Shown: in pieces, positions 22,830 to 35,300 of the stretch | How the letters are laid out: every line of letters starts with the position of its first letter | Position numbering within the stretch: the first letter of the stretch is position 1 | Source of the DNA: Aplectana chamaeleonis | Lineage: Eukaryota > Nematoda > Chromadorea > Rhabditida > Cosmocercidae | Assembly (NCBI GenBank): GCA_029168955.1 | Contig: JAPDOI010000375.1 | Span: 620,001-684,000, forward strand | Direction of reading: 5' to 3' | DNA length: 64,000 nucleotides | The notes under the pieces: generated by a model | Seen by the model: the letters and a program-made list of their open reading frames with translations, nothing else | The model's database searches: none | Told to the model about the DNA's origin: nothing | Made by a program: the position numbers and the translations under genes

Positions 22830-23115
22830 GCCCATAGACTTCATTCAAAAAGATATTTGTCTAACCTACCCGTTGGAACTGCAATATGAAGCTACGCAGC
22901 AGGATCCTGACTACCGCCCGCCCGAGAATCTCATTCTCCTACGAACGAGATATCAAGCAGTGGAAGCTTTGGAAAGCTCTTATCAGTTGACAAGAAAATT
23001 CTGGGAGGTGTGGCATTCGAACTACCTGACAGAACTGAGAGCATTTCACCAAAAATCTCTTAAACAAGGAAAGTCAACTTCGAAAAGCCCAAAGATCGGA
23101 CAAGTCGTTCTTTGA
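22792..23115 (+). pseudogene. Integrase C-terminal domain, first part, copy 2
   Basis: Reads EEESPTIRPIDFIQKD, then QDPDYRPPENLILLRTRYQ and FWEVWHSNYLTELRAFHQ, ending at KIGQVVL. This WHSNYLTELR-type segment precedes the terminal beta domain in Pao elements. A missing T at about 23110 causes the stop; copy 1 keeps the frame at that point. Confidence 0.8.
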
Positions 23116-23507
23116 TGGACCCCAACGTACCGAGAAATGCATGGAGTATGGGAAGAATTACAGCAATCAACTCGACCAGCGAAGTTGAGTTCAGATCAAC
23201 AAAAGGAAGAGTAATAAGAAGACCGATCAACCTCCTCATACCACTCGAGTTGGAAGAAGATCGGCAAGACGATGCTCTTCTGACTTCAACGGAGTGCAAA
23301 CCTCCACCACGATACAACTTGAGAAAAAGATCTCGATCGGAGCGATCGGGAAACAGCTCCCAACCAACAGAGGACAATGGTGCGCGAGAAGTTGCGAAGA
23401 AAGATTGCGTACCCATCAAAGTCCCGCCCGGAGTATCGCGACTATCGCGAGAACAACAAGGAGAAGACCTAGGGGAGACCGGGCAAGACCGGGCTCCTTC
23501 ACAATGA
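23112..23507 (+). pseudogene. Integrase C-terminal domain, last part, copy 2 (ends in 3' LTR)
   Basis: Reads MDPNVPRNAWSMGRITAI and RRPINLLIPLELEED, the small terminal domain found after BEL integrase cores. An Arg/Ser-rich tail (NLRKRSRSERSGNSS) follows. The frame crosses the LTR boundary at 23434 and terminates at 23505-23507, so about 24 terminal residues are encoded by U3. The tail could help nuclear entry, but that is only inference from its charge. Confidence 0.82.
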
Positions 23508-23696
23508 AGCGATATCACGGAAGAACAAACAACTTGAATGTGATACTGTGATCATTTATGTTTTGTTATTGTGTGATATGATAATGAACGCTACCCTATA
23601 AAAGGGTTAGCTCGGTGTGCATACTTCACTTGTGAATAAATCGCTTCCCCTCGACGGCCTCGATACAGCAGCAAAGCCCAGAAGCGGGCTTCTACA
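23434..23696 (+). repeat. 3' LTR of copy 2
   Basis: A 263-bp terminal repeat with TATAAAAG at 23597 and AATAAA at 23635. It shares CAAAGCCC and the four-G run with the 3' LTR of copy 1. As in copy 1, no polypurine tract abuts its left end. Confidence 0.93.
23635..23640 (+). terminator. Polyadenylation signal in 3' LTR, copy 2
   Basis: AATAAA in the short R region, the expected 3' processing signal of the element transcript. Confidence 0.6.
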
Positions 23697-25340
23697 GACG
23701 TCATCAGAAGCCCGAAGCACTTTTCACGACGTCTCGATGACGTCATCAGAAGCCCGAAGCACTTCTCACGACGTCCCGATGACGTCATCAGAAGCACGAA
23801 GCTCTTTTCACGACGTCCCGATGACGTCATCAGAAGCCCGAAGCATTTTGACGACGTCCCGATCACGTCATCAGAAGCCCGAAGCACTTTTGACGACGTT
23901 CCGATGACGTCATCAGAAGCTAGATGCACTTTTGACGACGTCCCGATGACGTCATCAGAAACCAGATGCACTTTTCACGACGTCCCGATGACGTCATCAG
24001 AAGCCCGAAGCACTTTTGACGACGTTCCGATGGCGTCATCAGAAGCCCGAAGCACTTTTCACGACGTCCCGAGGACGTCATCAGAAACCAGATGCACTTT
24101 TTCACGACGTCCCGATGATGTCATCAGAAGGCCGAAGCACATTTGACGACGTCCCAATGACGTCATCAGAAGCCCGAAGCACTTTTCACGACGTCCCGAT
24201 GACGTCATCAGAAGCCAGATGCACTTTTCACGACGTCCCGATGACGTCATCAGAAGCCAGATGCACTTTCGACAACGTCCCGATGACGTCATCAGAAACC
24301 AGATGCACTTTTGACGACGTCCCGATGACGTCATCAGAAGCCCGATGCACTTCTGACGACGTTCCGATGACGTCATCAGAAGCCAGATGCACTTTTGACG
24401 ACGTCCCGATGACGTCATCAGAAGCCCGAAGCACTTTTCACGACGTCCCGATGACGTCATCAGAAGCCCGAAGCATTTTGTCGACGTCCCGATGACGTCA
24501 TCAGAAGCCAGATGCACTTTTCACGACGTCCCGATGACGTCATCAGAAGCCAGATGCACTTTTGACAACGTCCCGATGACGTCATCAGAAACCAGATGCA
24601 CTTTTGACGACGTCCCGATGACGTCATCAGAAGCCCGAAGCACTTTTGACGACGTTCCGATGACGTCATCAGAAGCCAGATGGACTTTTGACGACGTCCC
24701 GATGGCGTCATCAGAAGCCCGAAGCACTTTTCACGACGTCCCGAGGACGTCATCAGAAACCAGATGCACTTTTGACGACGTCCCAATGACGTCATCAGAA
24801 GCCAGATGCACTTTTCACGACGTCCCGATGACGTCATCAGAAGCCCGAAGCACTTTTGACGACGTCCCAATGACGTCATCAGAAGCCATATGCACTTTTC
24901 ACGACGTCCCGATGACGTCATCAGAAGCCAGATGCACTTTTGACAACGTCCCGATGACGTCATCAGAAACCAGATGCACTTTTCACGACGTCCCGATGAC
25001 GTCATCAGAAGCCCGAAGCACTTTTGACGACGTTCCGATGACGTCATCAGAAGCCAGATGGACTTTTGACGACGTCCCGATGGCGTCATCAGAAGCCCGA
25101 AGCACTTTTGACAACGTCCCGATGACGTCATCAGAAACCAGATGCACTTTTCACGACGTCCCGATGACGTCATCAGAAGCCCGAAGCACTTTTCACGACG
25201 TCCCGAGGACGTCATCAGAAGCCCGAAGCACTTTTGACGACGTTCCGATGACGTCATCAGAAGCCAGATGGACTTTTGACGACGTCCCGATGGCGTCATC
25301 AGAAGCCCGAAGCACTTTTCACGACGTCCCGAGGACGTCA
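23697..25340. repeat. Satellite array C1, counterpart of array B
   Basis: 42-bp monomers. From 23821 the order of variants follows 15241-16757 of array B at an offset of about 8,580 bp, with several 60-bp lines identical. The first bases after the LTR are GACGTCATCAG, one GACGTC more than after copy 1. Match to array B ends near 25340, where GAACCTCGATGCGC begins the diverged subfamily. Confidence 0.92.
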
Positions 25341-28300
25341 TCAGAACCTCGATGCGCTTTTGGCGACGTCCCGATCACGTCATCAGAAGCCATATGCACT
25401 TTTTACTACGTCCCGAAGACGTCATCAGAAGCTCGATGTTTTTTGGCGACGTCCCGATCACGTCATTAGAAGCCATATGCACTTTTTACTACGTCCCGAA
25501 GACGTCATCAGAAGCTCGATGCCCTTTTTACTACGTCCCGATGACGTCATCAGAGGCCATATGCACTTTTTACTACGTCCCGATGACGTCATCAGAAGCT
25601 CGATGCGCTTTTGGCGACGTCCCGATGACGTCATCAGAAGCCATATGCACTTTTTACTACGTCCCGAAGACGTCATCAGAAGTCTTATGCACTTTTTACT
25701 ACGTCCCTATGACGTTATCAGAAGCCAGATGCACTTTTCACAACGTCCCGATGACGTCATCAGAAACCAGATGCACTTTTGACGACGTCCCGATGACGTC
25801 ATCAGAAGCCCGGAAGCACTTTTTGGCGACGTCCCGATCACGTCATCAGAAGCCAGATTGACTTTTGACGACGTCCCGATGGCGTCATCAGAAGCCCGAA
25901 GCACTTTTCACGACGTCCCCAGGACGTCATCAAAAACCAGATGCACCTTTCACGACGTCCCGATGACGTCATCAGAAGCCATATGCACTTTTCACGACGT
26001 CCCGATGACGTCATCAGAAGCCGCCAGATGCACTTTTGACAACGTCCCGATGACGTCATCAGAAACCAGATGCACTTTTCACGACGTCCCGATGACGCCA
26101 TCAGAAGCCCGAAGCACTTTTGACGACGTCCCAATGACGTCATCAGAAGCCATATGCACTTTTGACGACGTCCCGATGACGTCATCAGAAGCCAGATGCA
26201 CTTTTCACGACGTCCCGATGACGTCATCAAAAGCCAGAGGCACTTGTCACGACGTTCCGATGACGTCATCAGAGGCCATATGCACTTTTCACGACGTCCC
26301 AATGACGTCATTAGAAGCCAGATGCACTTTTCACCACGTACCGATGACGTCATCAAAAGCCAGATGCACTTTTAACGACGTCCCGATGGCGTAATCAGAA
26401 GCCAGATGCACTTTTAACGACGTCCCGATGACGTCATCAAAAGCCAGATGCACTTTTCACGACGTCCCGATGACGTCATCAGAAGCCAGATGCACTTTTC
26501 ACGACGTCCCGATGACGTCATCAGAAGCCAGATGCACTTTTCACGACGTCCCGATGACGTCATCAGAAGCCCGAAGCACTTTTCACGACGTCCCGATGAC
26601 GTCATCAGAAACCAGATGCGCTTTTCACGACATCCCGATGACGTCATCAGAAGCCAGATGCACTTTTCACGACGTCGCGATGACGCTATCAGAAACCAGA
26701 AGCACTTTTCACGACGTCCCGATGACGTCATCAGAAGCCATATGCACTTTTCACGACGTCCCGATGACGTCATCAGAAGCCAGATGCACTTTTCACGACG
26801 TCCCGATGACGTCATCAGAAACCAGATGCACTTTTCACGACGTCCCGATGACGTCATCAGAAGCCAGATGCACTTTTCACGACGTCCCGATGACGTCATC
26901 AGAAGCCAGAAGCACTTTTCACGACGTCCCGATGACGTCATCAGAAGCCAGATGCACTTTTCACGACGTCCCGATGACGTCATCAGAAGCCAGATGCACT
27001 TTTCGCGACGTCTCGATGACGTCATCAGAAGCCAGAAGCACTTTTCACGACGTCCCGATGACGTCATCAGAAGCCAGAAGCGATTTCCACGACGTCCCGA
27101 TGACGTCATCAGAAGTCAGATGCACTTTTCGCGACGTCCCGATGACGTCATCAGAAGCCAGATGCACTTTTCGCGACGTCCCGATGACGTCATCAGAAGC
27201 CAGATGCACTTTTCACGACGTCCCGATGACGTCATCAGAAGCCAGAAGCACTTTTCACGTCGTCCCGATGACGTCATCAGAAGCCCGAAGCACTTTTCAC
27301 GACGTCCCGATGACGTCATCAGAAGCCAGATGTACTTTTCGCGACGTCCCGATGACGTCATCAGAAACCAGATGCACTTTTCACGACGTCCCGATGACGT
27401 CATCAGAAACCCGAAGCACTTTTCACGACGTCCCGATGACGTCATCAGAAGCCTGATGCACTTTTTACTACGTCCCGAAGACGTCATCAGAAGCTCGATG
27501 CCCTTTTTACTACGTCACGATGACGTCATCAGAAGCTCGATGCACTTTTCACTACGTCCCGATCACGCCATCAGAACCTCGATGTTTTTTGGCGACGTCC
27601 CGATCACGTCATCAGAAGCCATATGCACTTTTTACTACGTCCCGAAGACGTCATCAGAGGCCCTATGCACTTTTTACTACGTCCCGATGAGATCATCAGA
27701 AGCTCGATGCACTTTTCACTACGTCCCGATGACGTCATCAGAAGCTCGATGCACTTTTCACTACGTCCCGATGACGTCATCAGAAGTCGTATGCACTTTT
27801 CACGACGTCCCGATGACGTCATCAGAAGCCAGATGCACTTTTCACGACGTCCCGATGACGTCATCAGAAGCCAGATGCACTTTTCACGACGTCCCGATGA
27901 CGTCATCAGAAGCCAGATGCACTTTTCACGACGTCCAGATGACGTCATTAGAAGCCTGAAGCACTTTTCACGACGTCCCGATGACGTCATCAGAAGCCAG
28001 ATGCACTTTTCACGACGTCCCGATGACGTCATCAGAAGCCCGAAGCACTTTTCACGACGTCCCGATGACGTCATCAGAAACCAGATGCACTTTTCACGAC
28101 GTCCCGATGACGTCATCAGAAGCAAGATGCACTTTTCACGACGTCCCGATGACGTCATCCGAAGCCCGAAGCACTTTTCACGACGTCCAGATGACGTCAT
28201 CAGAAACCAGATGCACTTTTCACGACGTCCCGACGACGTCATCAGAAGCCAGATGCACTTTTCACGACGTCCCGATGACGTCATCAGAAGCCAGATGCAC

Positions 28301-29330
28301 ATTTCACGACGTCCCGATGACGTCATCAGAAGCCAGATGCACTTTTCACGACGTCCCGATGACGTCATCAGAAGCCAGATGCACTTTTCACGACGTCCCG
28401 ATGACGTCATCAGAAGCCATATGCACTTTTCACGACGTCCCGATGACGTCATCAGAAGCCAGATGCACTTTTCACGTCGTCCCGATGACGTCATCAGAAG
28501 CCAGAAGCACTTTTGGCGACGTCCCGATCACGTCATCAGAAGCCATATGCACTTTTTACTACGTCCCGAAGACGTCATCAGAGGCCCTATGCACTTTTTA
28601 CTACGTCCCGATGACGTCATCAGAAGCCAGGTGCACTTTTCACGACGTCCCGATGACGTCATCAGAAGCCAGATGCACTTTTCACGACGTCCCGATGACG
28701 TCATCAGAAGCCAGATGCACTTTTCACGACGTCCCGATGACGTCATCAGAAGCCAGATGCACTTTTGACCACGTCCCGATGACGTCATCCGAAGCCCGAA
28801 GCACTATTCACGACGTCCCGATGACGTTATCAGAAGCCAGATGCACTTTTCACGACGTCCCAATGACGTCATCAGAAGCTAGATGCACTTTTCACGACGT
28901 CCCGATGACGTCATCAGAAGCCAGATGCACTTTTGACGACGTCCCGATGACGTCATCAGAAACCAGATGCACTTTTCACGACGTCCCAATGACGTCATCA
29001 GAAGCCAGATGCACCTTTCACGACGTTCCGACGACGTCATCAGAAGCCAGATGCACTTTTGACGACGTCCCAATGACGTCATCAGAAGCCAGATGCACCT
29101 TTCACGACGTTCCGATGACGTCATCAGAAGCCAGATGCACTTTTCACGACGTCCCGATGACGTCATCAGAAGCCAGATGCACTTTTCACGACGTCCCGAT
29201 GACGTCATCAGAAGCCATATGCACTTTTCACGACGTCCCGATGACGTCATCAGAAGCCAGATGCACTTTTCACGTCGTCCCGATGACATCAGAAGCCAGA
29301 TGCACTTTTGACGACGTCCCGATGACGTGA
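25341..29330. repeat. Satellite array C2: mixed region with the ACTACG subfamily
   Basis: Monomers here alternate between the consensus and a diverged type with TTTTTACTACG, CCGAAGACG, AGCTCGATG, TTTTGGCGACG and GATCACG. The diverged type clusters at 25,353-25,740, 27,447-27,790 and 28,512-28,620. A 45-bp monomer with three extra bases (GCCGCCAG) is at about 26,022. The sequence around 27,591 repeats at 28,515, an offset of exactly 22 monomers (924 bp). From about 26.4 kb the AGATGC/CAC consensus starts to dominate. Confidence 0.93.
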
Positions 29331-32300
29331 TCAGAAGCCAGATGCACTTTTTACGACGTCCCGATGACGTCATCAAAAGCCAGATGCACTTTTCACGACG
29401 TTCCGATGACGTCATCAGAAGCCAGATGCACTTTTCACGACGTCCCGATGACGTCATCAGAAGCCAGATGCACTTTTCACGACGTCCCGATGACGTCATC
29501 AGAAGCCAGATGCACTTTTCACGACGTCCCGATGACGTCATCAGGAGCCAGATGCACTTTTCACGACGTCCCGATGACGTTATCAGAAGCCAGATGCCCT
29601 TGCCACGACGTCCCGATGACGTCATCAGAAGCCAGATGCACTTTTCACGACGTCCCGATGACATCATCAGAAGTCAGATGCACTTTTCACGACGTCCCGA
29701 TGACATCATCAGGAGCCAGGTGCACTTTTCACGACGTCCCGATGACGTCATCAGAAGCCAGATGCACTTTTCACGACGTCCCGATGACGTCATCAGAAGC
29801 CAGATGCACTTTTCACGACGTCCCGATGACATCATCAGAAGCCAGATGCACTTTTCACGACGTCCCGATGACGTCATCAGAAGCCAGATGCACTTTTCAC
29901 GACGTCCCGATGACGTCATCAGAAGCCAGATGCACTTTTCACGACGTCCCGATGACATCATCAGAAGCCAGATGCACTTTTCACGACGTCCCGATGACGT
30001 CATCAGAAGCCAGATGCACTTTTCACGACGTCCCGATGACGTCTTGAGAAGCCAGATGCAAATTTCACGACGTACCAATGACGTCATCAGAAGCCAGCTG
30101 CACTTTTCACGACGTCCCGATGACGTCATCAGAAGCCAGATGCACGTTTCACGACGTCCCGATGACGCCATCAGAAGCCAGATGCACTTTTCACGACGTC
30201 CCGATGCCGTCAACAGAAGCCAGATGCACTTTTGGCGACGTCCCGATGACGTCATCAGACGCCAGCTGCACTTTTCGCGACGTCCCGATGACGTCATCAG
30301 AAGCGAGATGCACTTTTCACGACGTCCCGATGACGTCATCAGAAGCCGGATGCAATTTTCACGACGTCCCGATCACGTCATCAGAAGCCAGATGCACTTT
30401 TCACGACGTCCCGATGACGTCATCACAAGCCCGATGCACTTTTCACGACGTCCCGATGACGTCATCAGAAGCCAGATGCACTTTTCACGACGTCCTGGTG
30501 ACGTCATCACAAGCCCGATGCACTTTTCACGACGTCCCGATGACGTCATCAGAAGCCAGATGCACTTTTCACGACGTCCCGATGACGTCATCAGAGCCCG
30601 ATGCACTTTTCACGACGTCCCGATGACGTCATCAGAGCCCGATGCACTTTCACGACGTCCCGTTGACGTCATCAGAAGCCAGATGCACTTTTCACGACGT
30701 CCCGATGACGTCATCAGAAGCCAGATGCACTTTTCACGACGTCCCGATGACGTCATCAGAAGCCAGATGCACTTTTCACGACGTCCCGATGACGTCATCA
30801 GAAGCCAGATGCACTTTTCACGACGTCCCGATGACGTCATCAGAAACCAGATGCACTTTTCGCGACGTCCCGATGACGTCATCAGAAGCCAGATGCACTT
30901 TTCACGACGTCCCGATGACGTCATCAGAAGCCAGATGCACTTTTCACGACGCCCCGATGACGTCATCAGAAGCCAGATGCAGTTTTCACAACGTCACGGT
31001 GACGTCATCAGAAGCCAGATGCACTTTTCACGACGTCCCGATGACGTCATCAGAAGCCAGATGCACTTTCACGACGTCCCGATGACGTCATCAGAAGCCA
31101 GATGCATTTTTCACGACGTCTCGATGACGTCATCAGAAGCTAGATGCACTTTTCACGACGTCCCGATGACATCATCAGGAGCCAGATGCACTTTTCACGA
31201 CGTCCCGATGACGTCATCAGAAGCCAGATGCACTTTTCACGACGTCCCGATGACGTCATCAGAAGCCAGATGCACTTTTCACGACGTTCCGATGACGTCA
31301 TCAGAAGCCAGATGCACTTTTCACGACGTCTCGATGACGTCATCGGAAGCTAGATGCACTTTTCACGACGTCCCGATGACGTCATCAGAAGCCAGATGCA
31401 CTTTTCACGACGTCCCGATGACGTCATCAGAAGCCAGATGCACTTTTCACGACGTCCCGATGACGTCATCAGAAGCCAGATGCACTTTTCACGACGTCCC
31501 GATGACGTCATCAGAAGCCAGATGCACTTTTCACGACGTCCCGATGACGTCATCAGGAGCCAGATGCACTTTTCACGACGTCCCGATGACGTCATCAGAA
31601 GCCAGATGCACTTTTCACGACGTCCCGATGACGTCATCAGAAGCCAGATGCACTTTTCACGACGTTCCGATGACGTCATCAGAGGCCAGATGCACTTTTC
31701 ACGACGTCCCGATGACGTCATTAGAAGCCAGATGCACTTTTCACCACGTACCGATGACGTCATCAAAAGCCAGATGCACTTTTAACGACGTCCCGATGAC
31801 GTCATTAGAAGCCAGATGCACTTTTCACCACGTCCCGATGACGTCATCAGAAGCCAGATGCACTTTTCACGACGTCCCGATGACGTCATCAGAAGCCAGA
31901 TGCACTTTTCACGACGTCCCGATGACGTCATCAGAAGCCAGATGCACTTTTCACGACGTCCCGATGACGTCATCAGAAGCCAGATGCACTTTTCACGACG
32001 TCCCGATGACGTCATCAGAAGCCAGATGCACTTTTCACGACGTCCCGATGACGTCATCAGAAGCCAGATGCACTTTTCACGACGTCCCAATGACGTCATC
32101 AGAAGCCCAAAGCACTTTTCACGACGTCCCGATGACGTCATCAGTAGCCAGATATACTTTTCACGACGTCCCGATGACGTCATCAGAAGCCAGATGCACT
32201 TTTTTCGACGTCCCGATGACGTCATCAGAAGCCAGATGCACTTTTCAGGACGTCCCGATGACGTCATCAGAAGCCAGATGCACTTTTTACGACGTCCCGA

Positions 32301-35300
32301 TGACATCATCAGAAGCCAGATGAACTTTTTTCGACGTCCCGATGACGTCATCAGGAGCCAGATGCACTTTTCACGACGTCCCGATGACGTCGTCAGAAGC
32401 CAGATGCACTTTTCACGACGTCCCGATGACGTCATCAGAAGCCAGATGCACTTTTTTTGACGTCCCGATGACGTCATCAGAAGCCAAATGCACTTTTCAG
32501 GACGTCCCGATGACGTCATCAGAAGCCAGATGCACTTTTCACGACGTCCCGATGACGTCATCAGAAGCCAGATGCACTTTTCACGACGTCCCGATGACGT
32601 CATCAGAAGCCAGATGCACTTTTCACGACGTCCCGATGACGTCATCAGAAGCCAGATGCACTTTTCACGACGTCCCGATGACGTCATCAGAAGCCAGATG
32701 CAACTTTCACGGCGTCCCGATGGCGTCATCAGAAGCCAGATGCACTTTTCACGACGTCCCGATGACGTCATCAGAAGCCAGATGCACTTTTGACGACGTC
32801 CCGATGACGTCATCAGGAGCCAGATGCACTTTTGACAACGTCCCGATGACGTCATCAGAAACAGATGCACTTTTCACGACGTCCCGATGACGTCATCAGA
32901 AGCCAGATGCACTTTTGACAACGTCCCGATGACGTCATCAGAAACCAGATGCACTTTTGACGACGTCCCGATGACATCATCAGAAGCCAGATGCACTTTC
33001 ACGACGTCCCGATGACGTCATCAGAAGCCAGATGCACTTTTCACGACGTCCCGATGACGTCATCAGAAGCCAGATGCACTTTTCACGACGTCCCGATGAC
33101 GTCATCAGAAGCCAGATGCACTTTTCACGACGTCCCGATGACGTCATCAGAAGCCAGATGCACTTTTCACGACGTCCCTATGACGTCATCAGAAGCCAGA
33201 CGCACTTTTCACGACGCCCCGATGACGTCATCAGAAGCCAGATGCACTTTTCACGACGTCCCGATGACGTCATCAGAAGCCAGATGCACTTTTCACGACA
33301 TCCCGATGACGTCATCAGGAGCCAGATGCACTTTTCACGACGTCTCGATGACGTCATCAGAAGCTAGATGCACTTTTCACGACATCCCGACGTCATCAGG
33401 AGCCAGATGCATTTTTCACGACGTCCCGATGACATCATCAGAAGCTAGATGCACTTTTCACGACATCCCGACGTCATCAGGAGCCAGATGCACTTTTCAC
33501 GACGTACCGATGACATCATCAGAAGCCAGATGCACTTTTCACGACGTCCCGATGACGTCATCAGAAGCCAGATGCACTTTTCACGGCGTTCCGATGACGT
33601 CATCAGAAGCCAGATGCAGTTTTAACGACGTCACGGTGACGTCATCAGAAGCCAGATGCACTTTTCACGACGTCCCGATGACGTCATCAGAAGCCAGATG
33701 CACTTTTCACGACGTCCCGATGACGTCATCAGAAGCCAGATGCACTTTTCACGACGTCCCGATGACGTCATCAGAAGCCAGATGCACTTTTCACGACGTC
33801 CCGATGACGTCATCAGAAGCCAGATACACTTTTCACGACGTCTCGATGACGTCATCAGAAGCCAGATGCACTTTTCACGGCGTCCCGATGACGTCATCAG
33901 AAGCCAGATGCACTTTTCACGACGTCCCGATGACGTCATCAGAAGCCAGATGCACTTTTCACGACGTCCCGATGACGTCATCAGAAGCCAGATGCACTTT
34001 TCACGACGTCCCAATGACGTCATCAGAAGCCAGATGCACTTTTCACGACGTCCCGATGACGTCATCAGAAGCCAGATGCACTTTTCACGACGTCCCGATG
34101 ACGTCATCAGAAGCCAGATGCACTTTTCACGACGTCCCGATGACGTCATCAGGAGCCAGATGCACTTTTCACGACGTCCCGATGACGTCATCAGAAGCCA
34201 GATGCACTTTTCACGACGTCCCGATGACGTCATCAGAAGCCAGATGCACTTTTCACGACGTCCCGATGACGTCATCAGAAACCAGATGCACTTTTCACGA
34301 CGTCCCGATGACGTCATCAGAAGCCAGATGCACTTTTCACGACGTTCCGATGACGTCATCAGAAGCCAGATGCACTTTTCACGACGTCCCGATGACGTCA
34401 TCAGAAGCCAGATGCACTTTTCACGACGTCCCGATGACGTCATCAGAAGCCAAATGCACTTTTCGCGACGTCCCGATGACGTCATCAGAAGGCCAGATGC
34501 ACTTTCACGACGTCCCGATGACGTCATCAGAAGCCAGATGCACTTTTCACGACGTCCCGATGACGTCATCAGAAGCCAGATGCACTTTTCACGACGTCCC
34601 GATGACGTCATCAGAAGCCAGATGCACTTTTCACGACGTCCCGATGACGTCATCAGAAGCCAGATGCACTTTTCACGACGTCCCGATGACGCCATCAGAA
34701 GCCAGATGCACTTTTCACGACGTCCCGATGACGTCATCAGAAGCCAGATGCACTTTTGACGACGTCCCGATGACGTCATCGGAAGCCAGATGCACTTTTC
34801 ACGACGTCCCGATGACGTCATCAGAAGCCAGATTCACTTTTCACGACGTTCCGATGACGTCATCAGAAGCCAGATGTACTTATCACGACGTCCCGATGAC
34901 GTCATCAGAAGCCAGATGTACTTATCACGACGTCCCGATGACGTCATCAGAAGCCAGATGCACTTTTCACGACGTCCCGATGACGTCATCAGAAGCCAGA
35001 TGCACTTATCACGACGTCCCGATGACGTCATCAGAAGCCAGATGCACTTTTCACGACGTCCCGATGACGTCATCAGAAGCCAGATGCACTTTTCACGACG
35101 TCCCGATGACGTCATCAGAAGCCAGATTCACTTTTCACGACGTCCCGATGACGTCATCAGAAGCCAGATGCACTTTTCACGACGTCCCGATGACGTCGTC
35201 AGAAGCCAGATGCACTTTTCACGACGTCCCGATGACGTCATCAGAAGCCAGATGCACTTTTCACGACGTCCCGATGACGTCATCAGAAGCCAGATGCACT

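Larger units (their letters stand above)
17225..23696 (+). mobile_element. BEL/Pao LTR retrotransposon, copy 2 (full length, non-functional as assembled)
   Basis: A 6,472-bp element, structurally the same as copy 1 and almost identical over most of its length. Its gag-pol is the better preserved of the two: a single 2.7-kb frame covers Gag zinc knuckles, protease and reverse transcriptase. I still count at least eight frame-breaking one- or two-base changes, at about 18400, 20959, 21131, 21229, 22521, 22640, 22803 and 23110. At each of these copy 1 has a different length that keeps the frame. No env is seen. The right flank is GACGTCATCAG rather than ATCAG, so there is no clean 5-bp duplication. 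Confidence 0.95.

Noticed and set aside
8621..23707. An 11-bp target duplication (GACGTCATCAG) for both elements
   Set aside because: Only copy 2 shows it. The hexamer is part of every monomer, and copy 1 shows the 5-bp size normal for the family.
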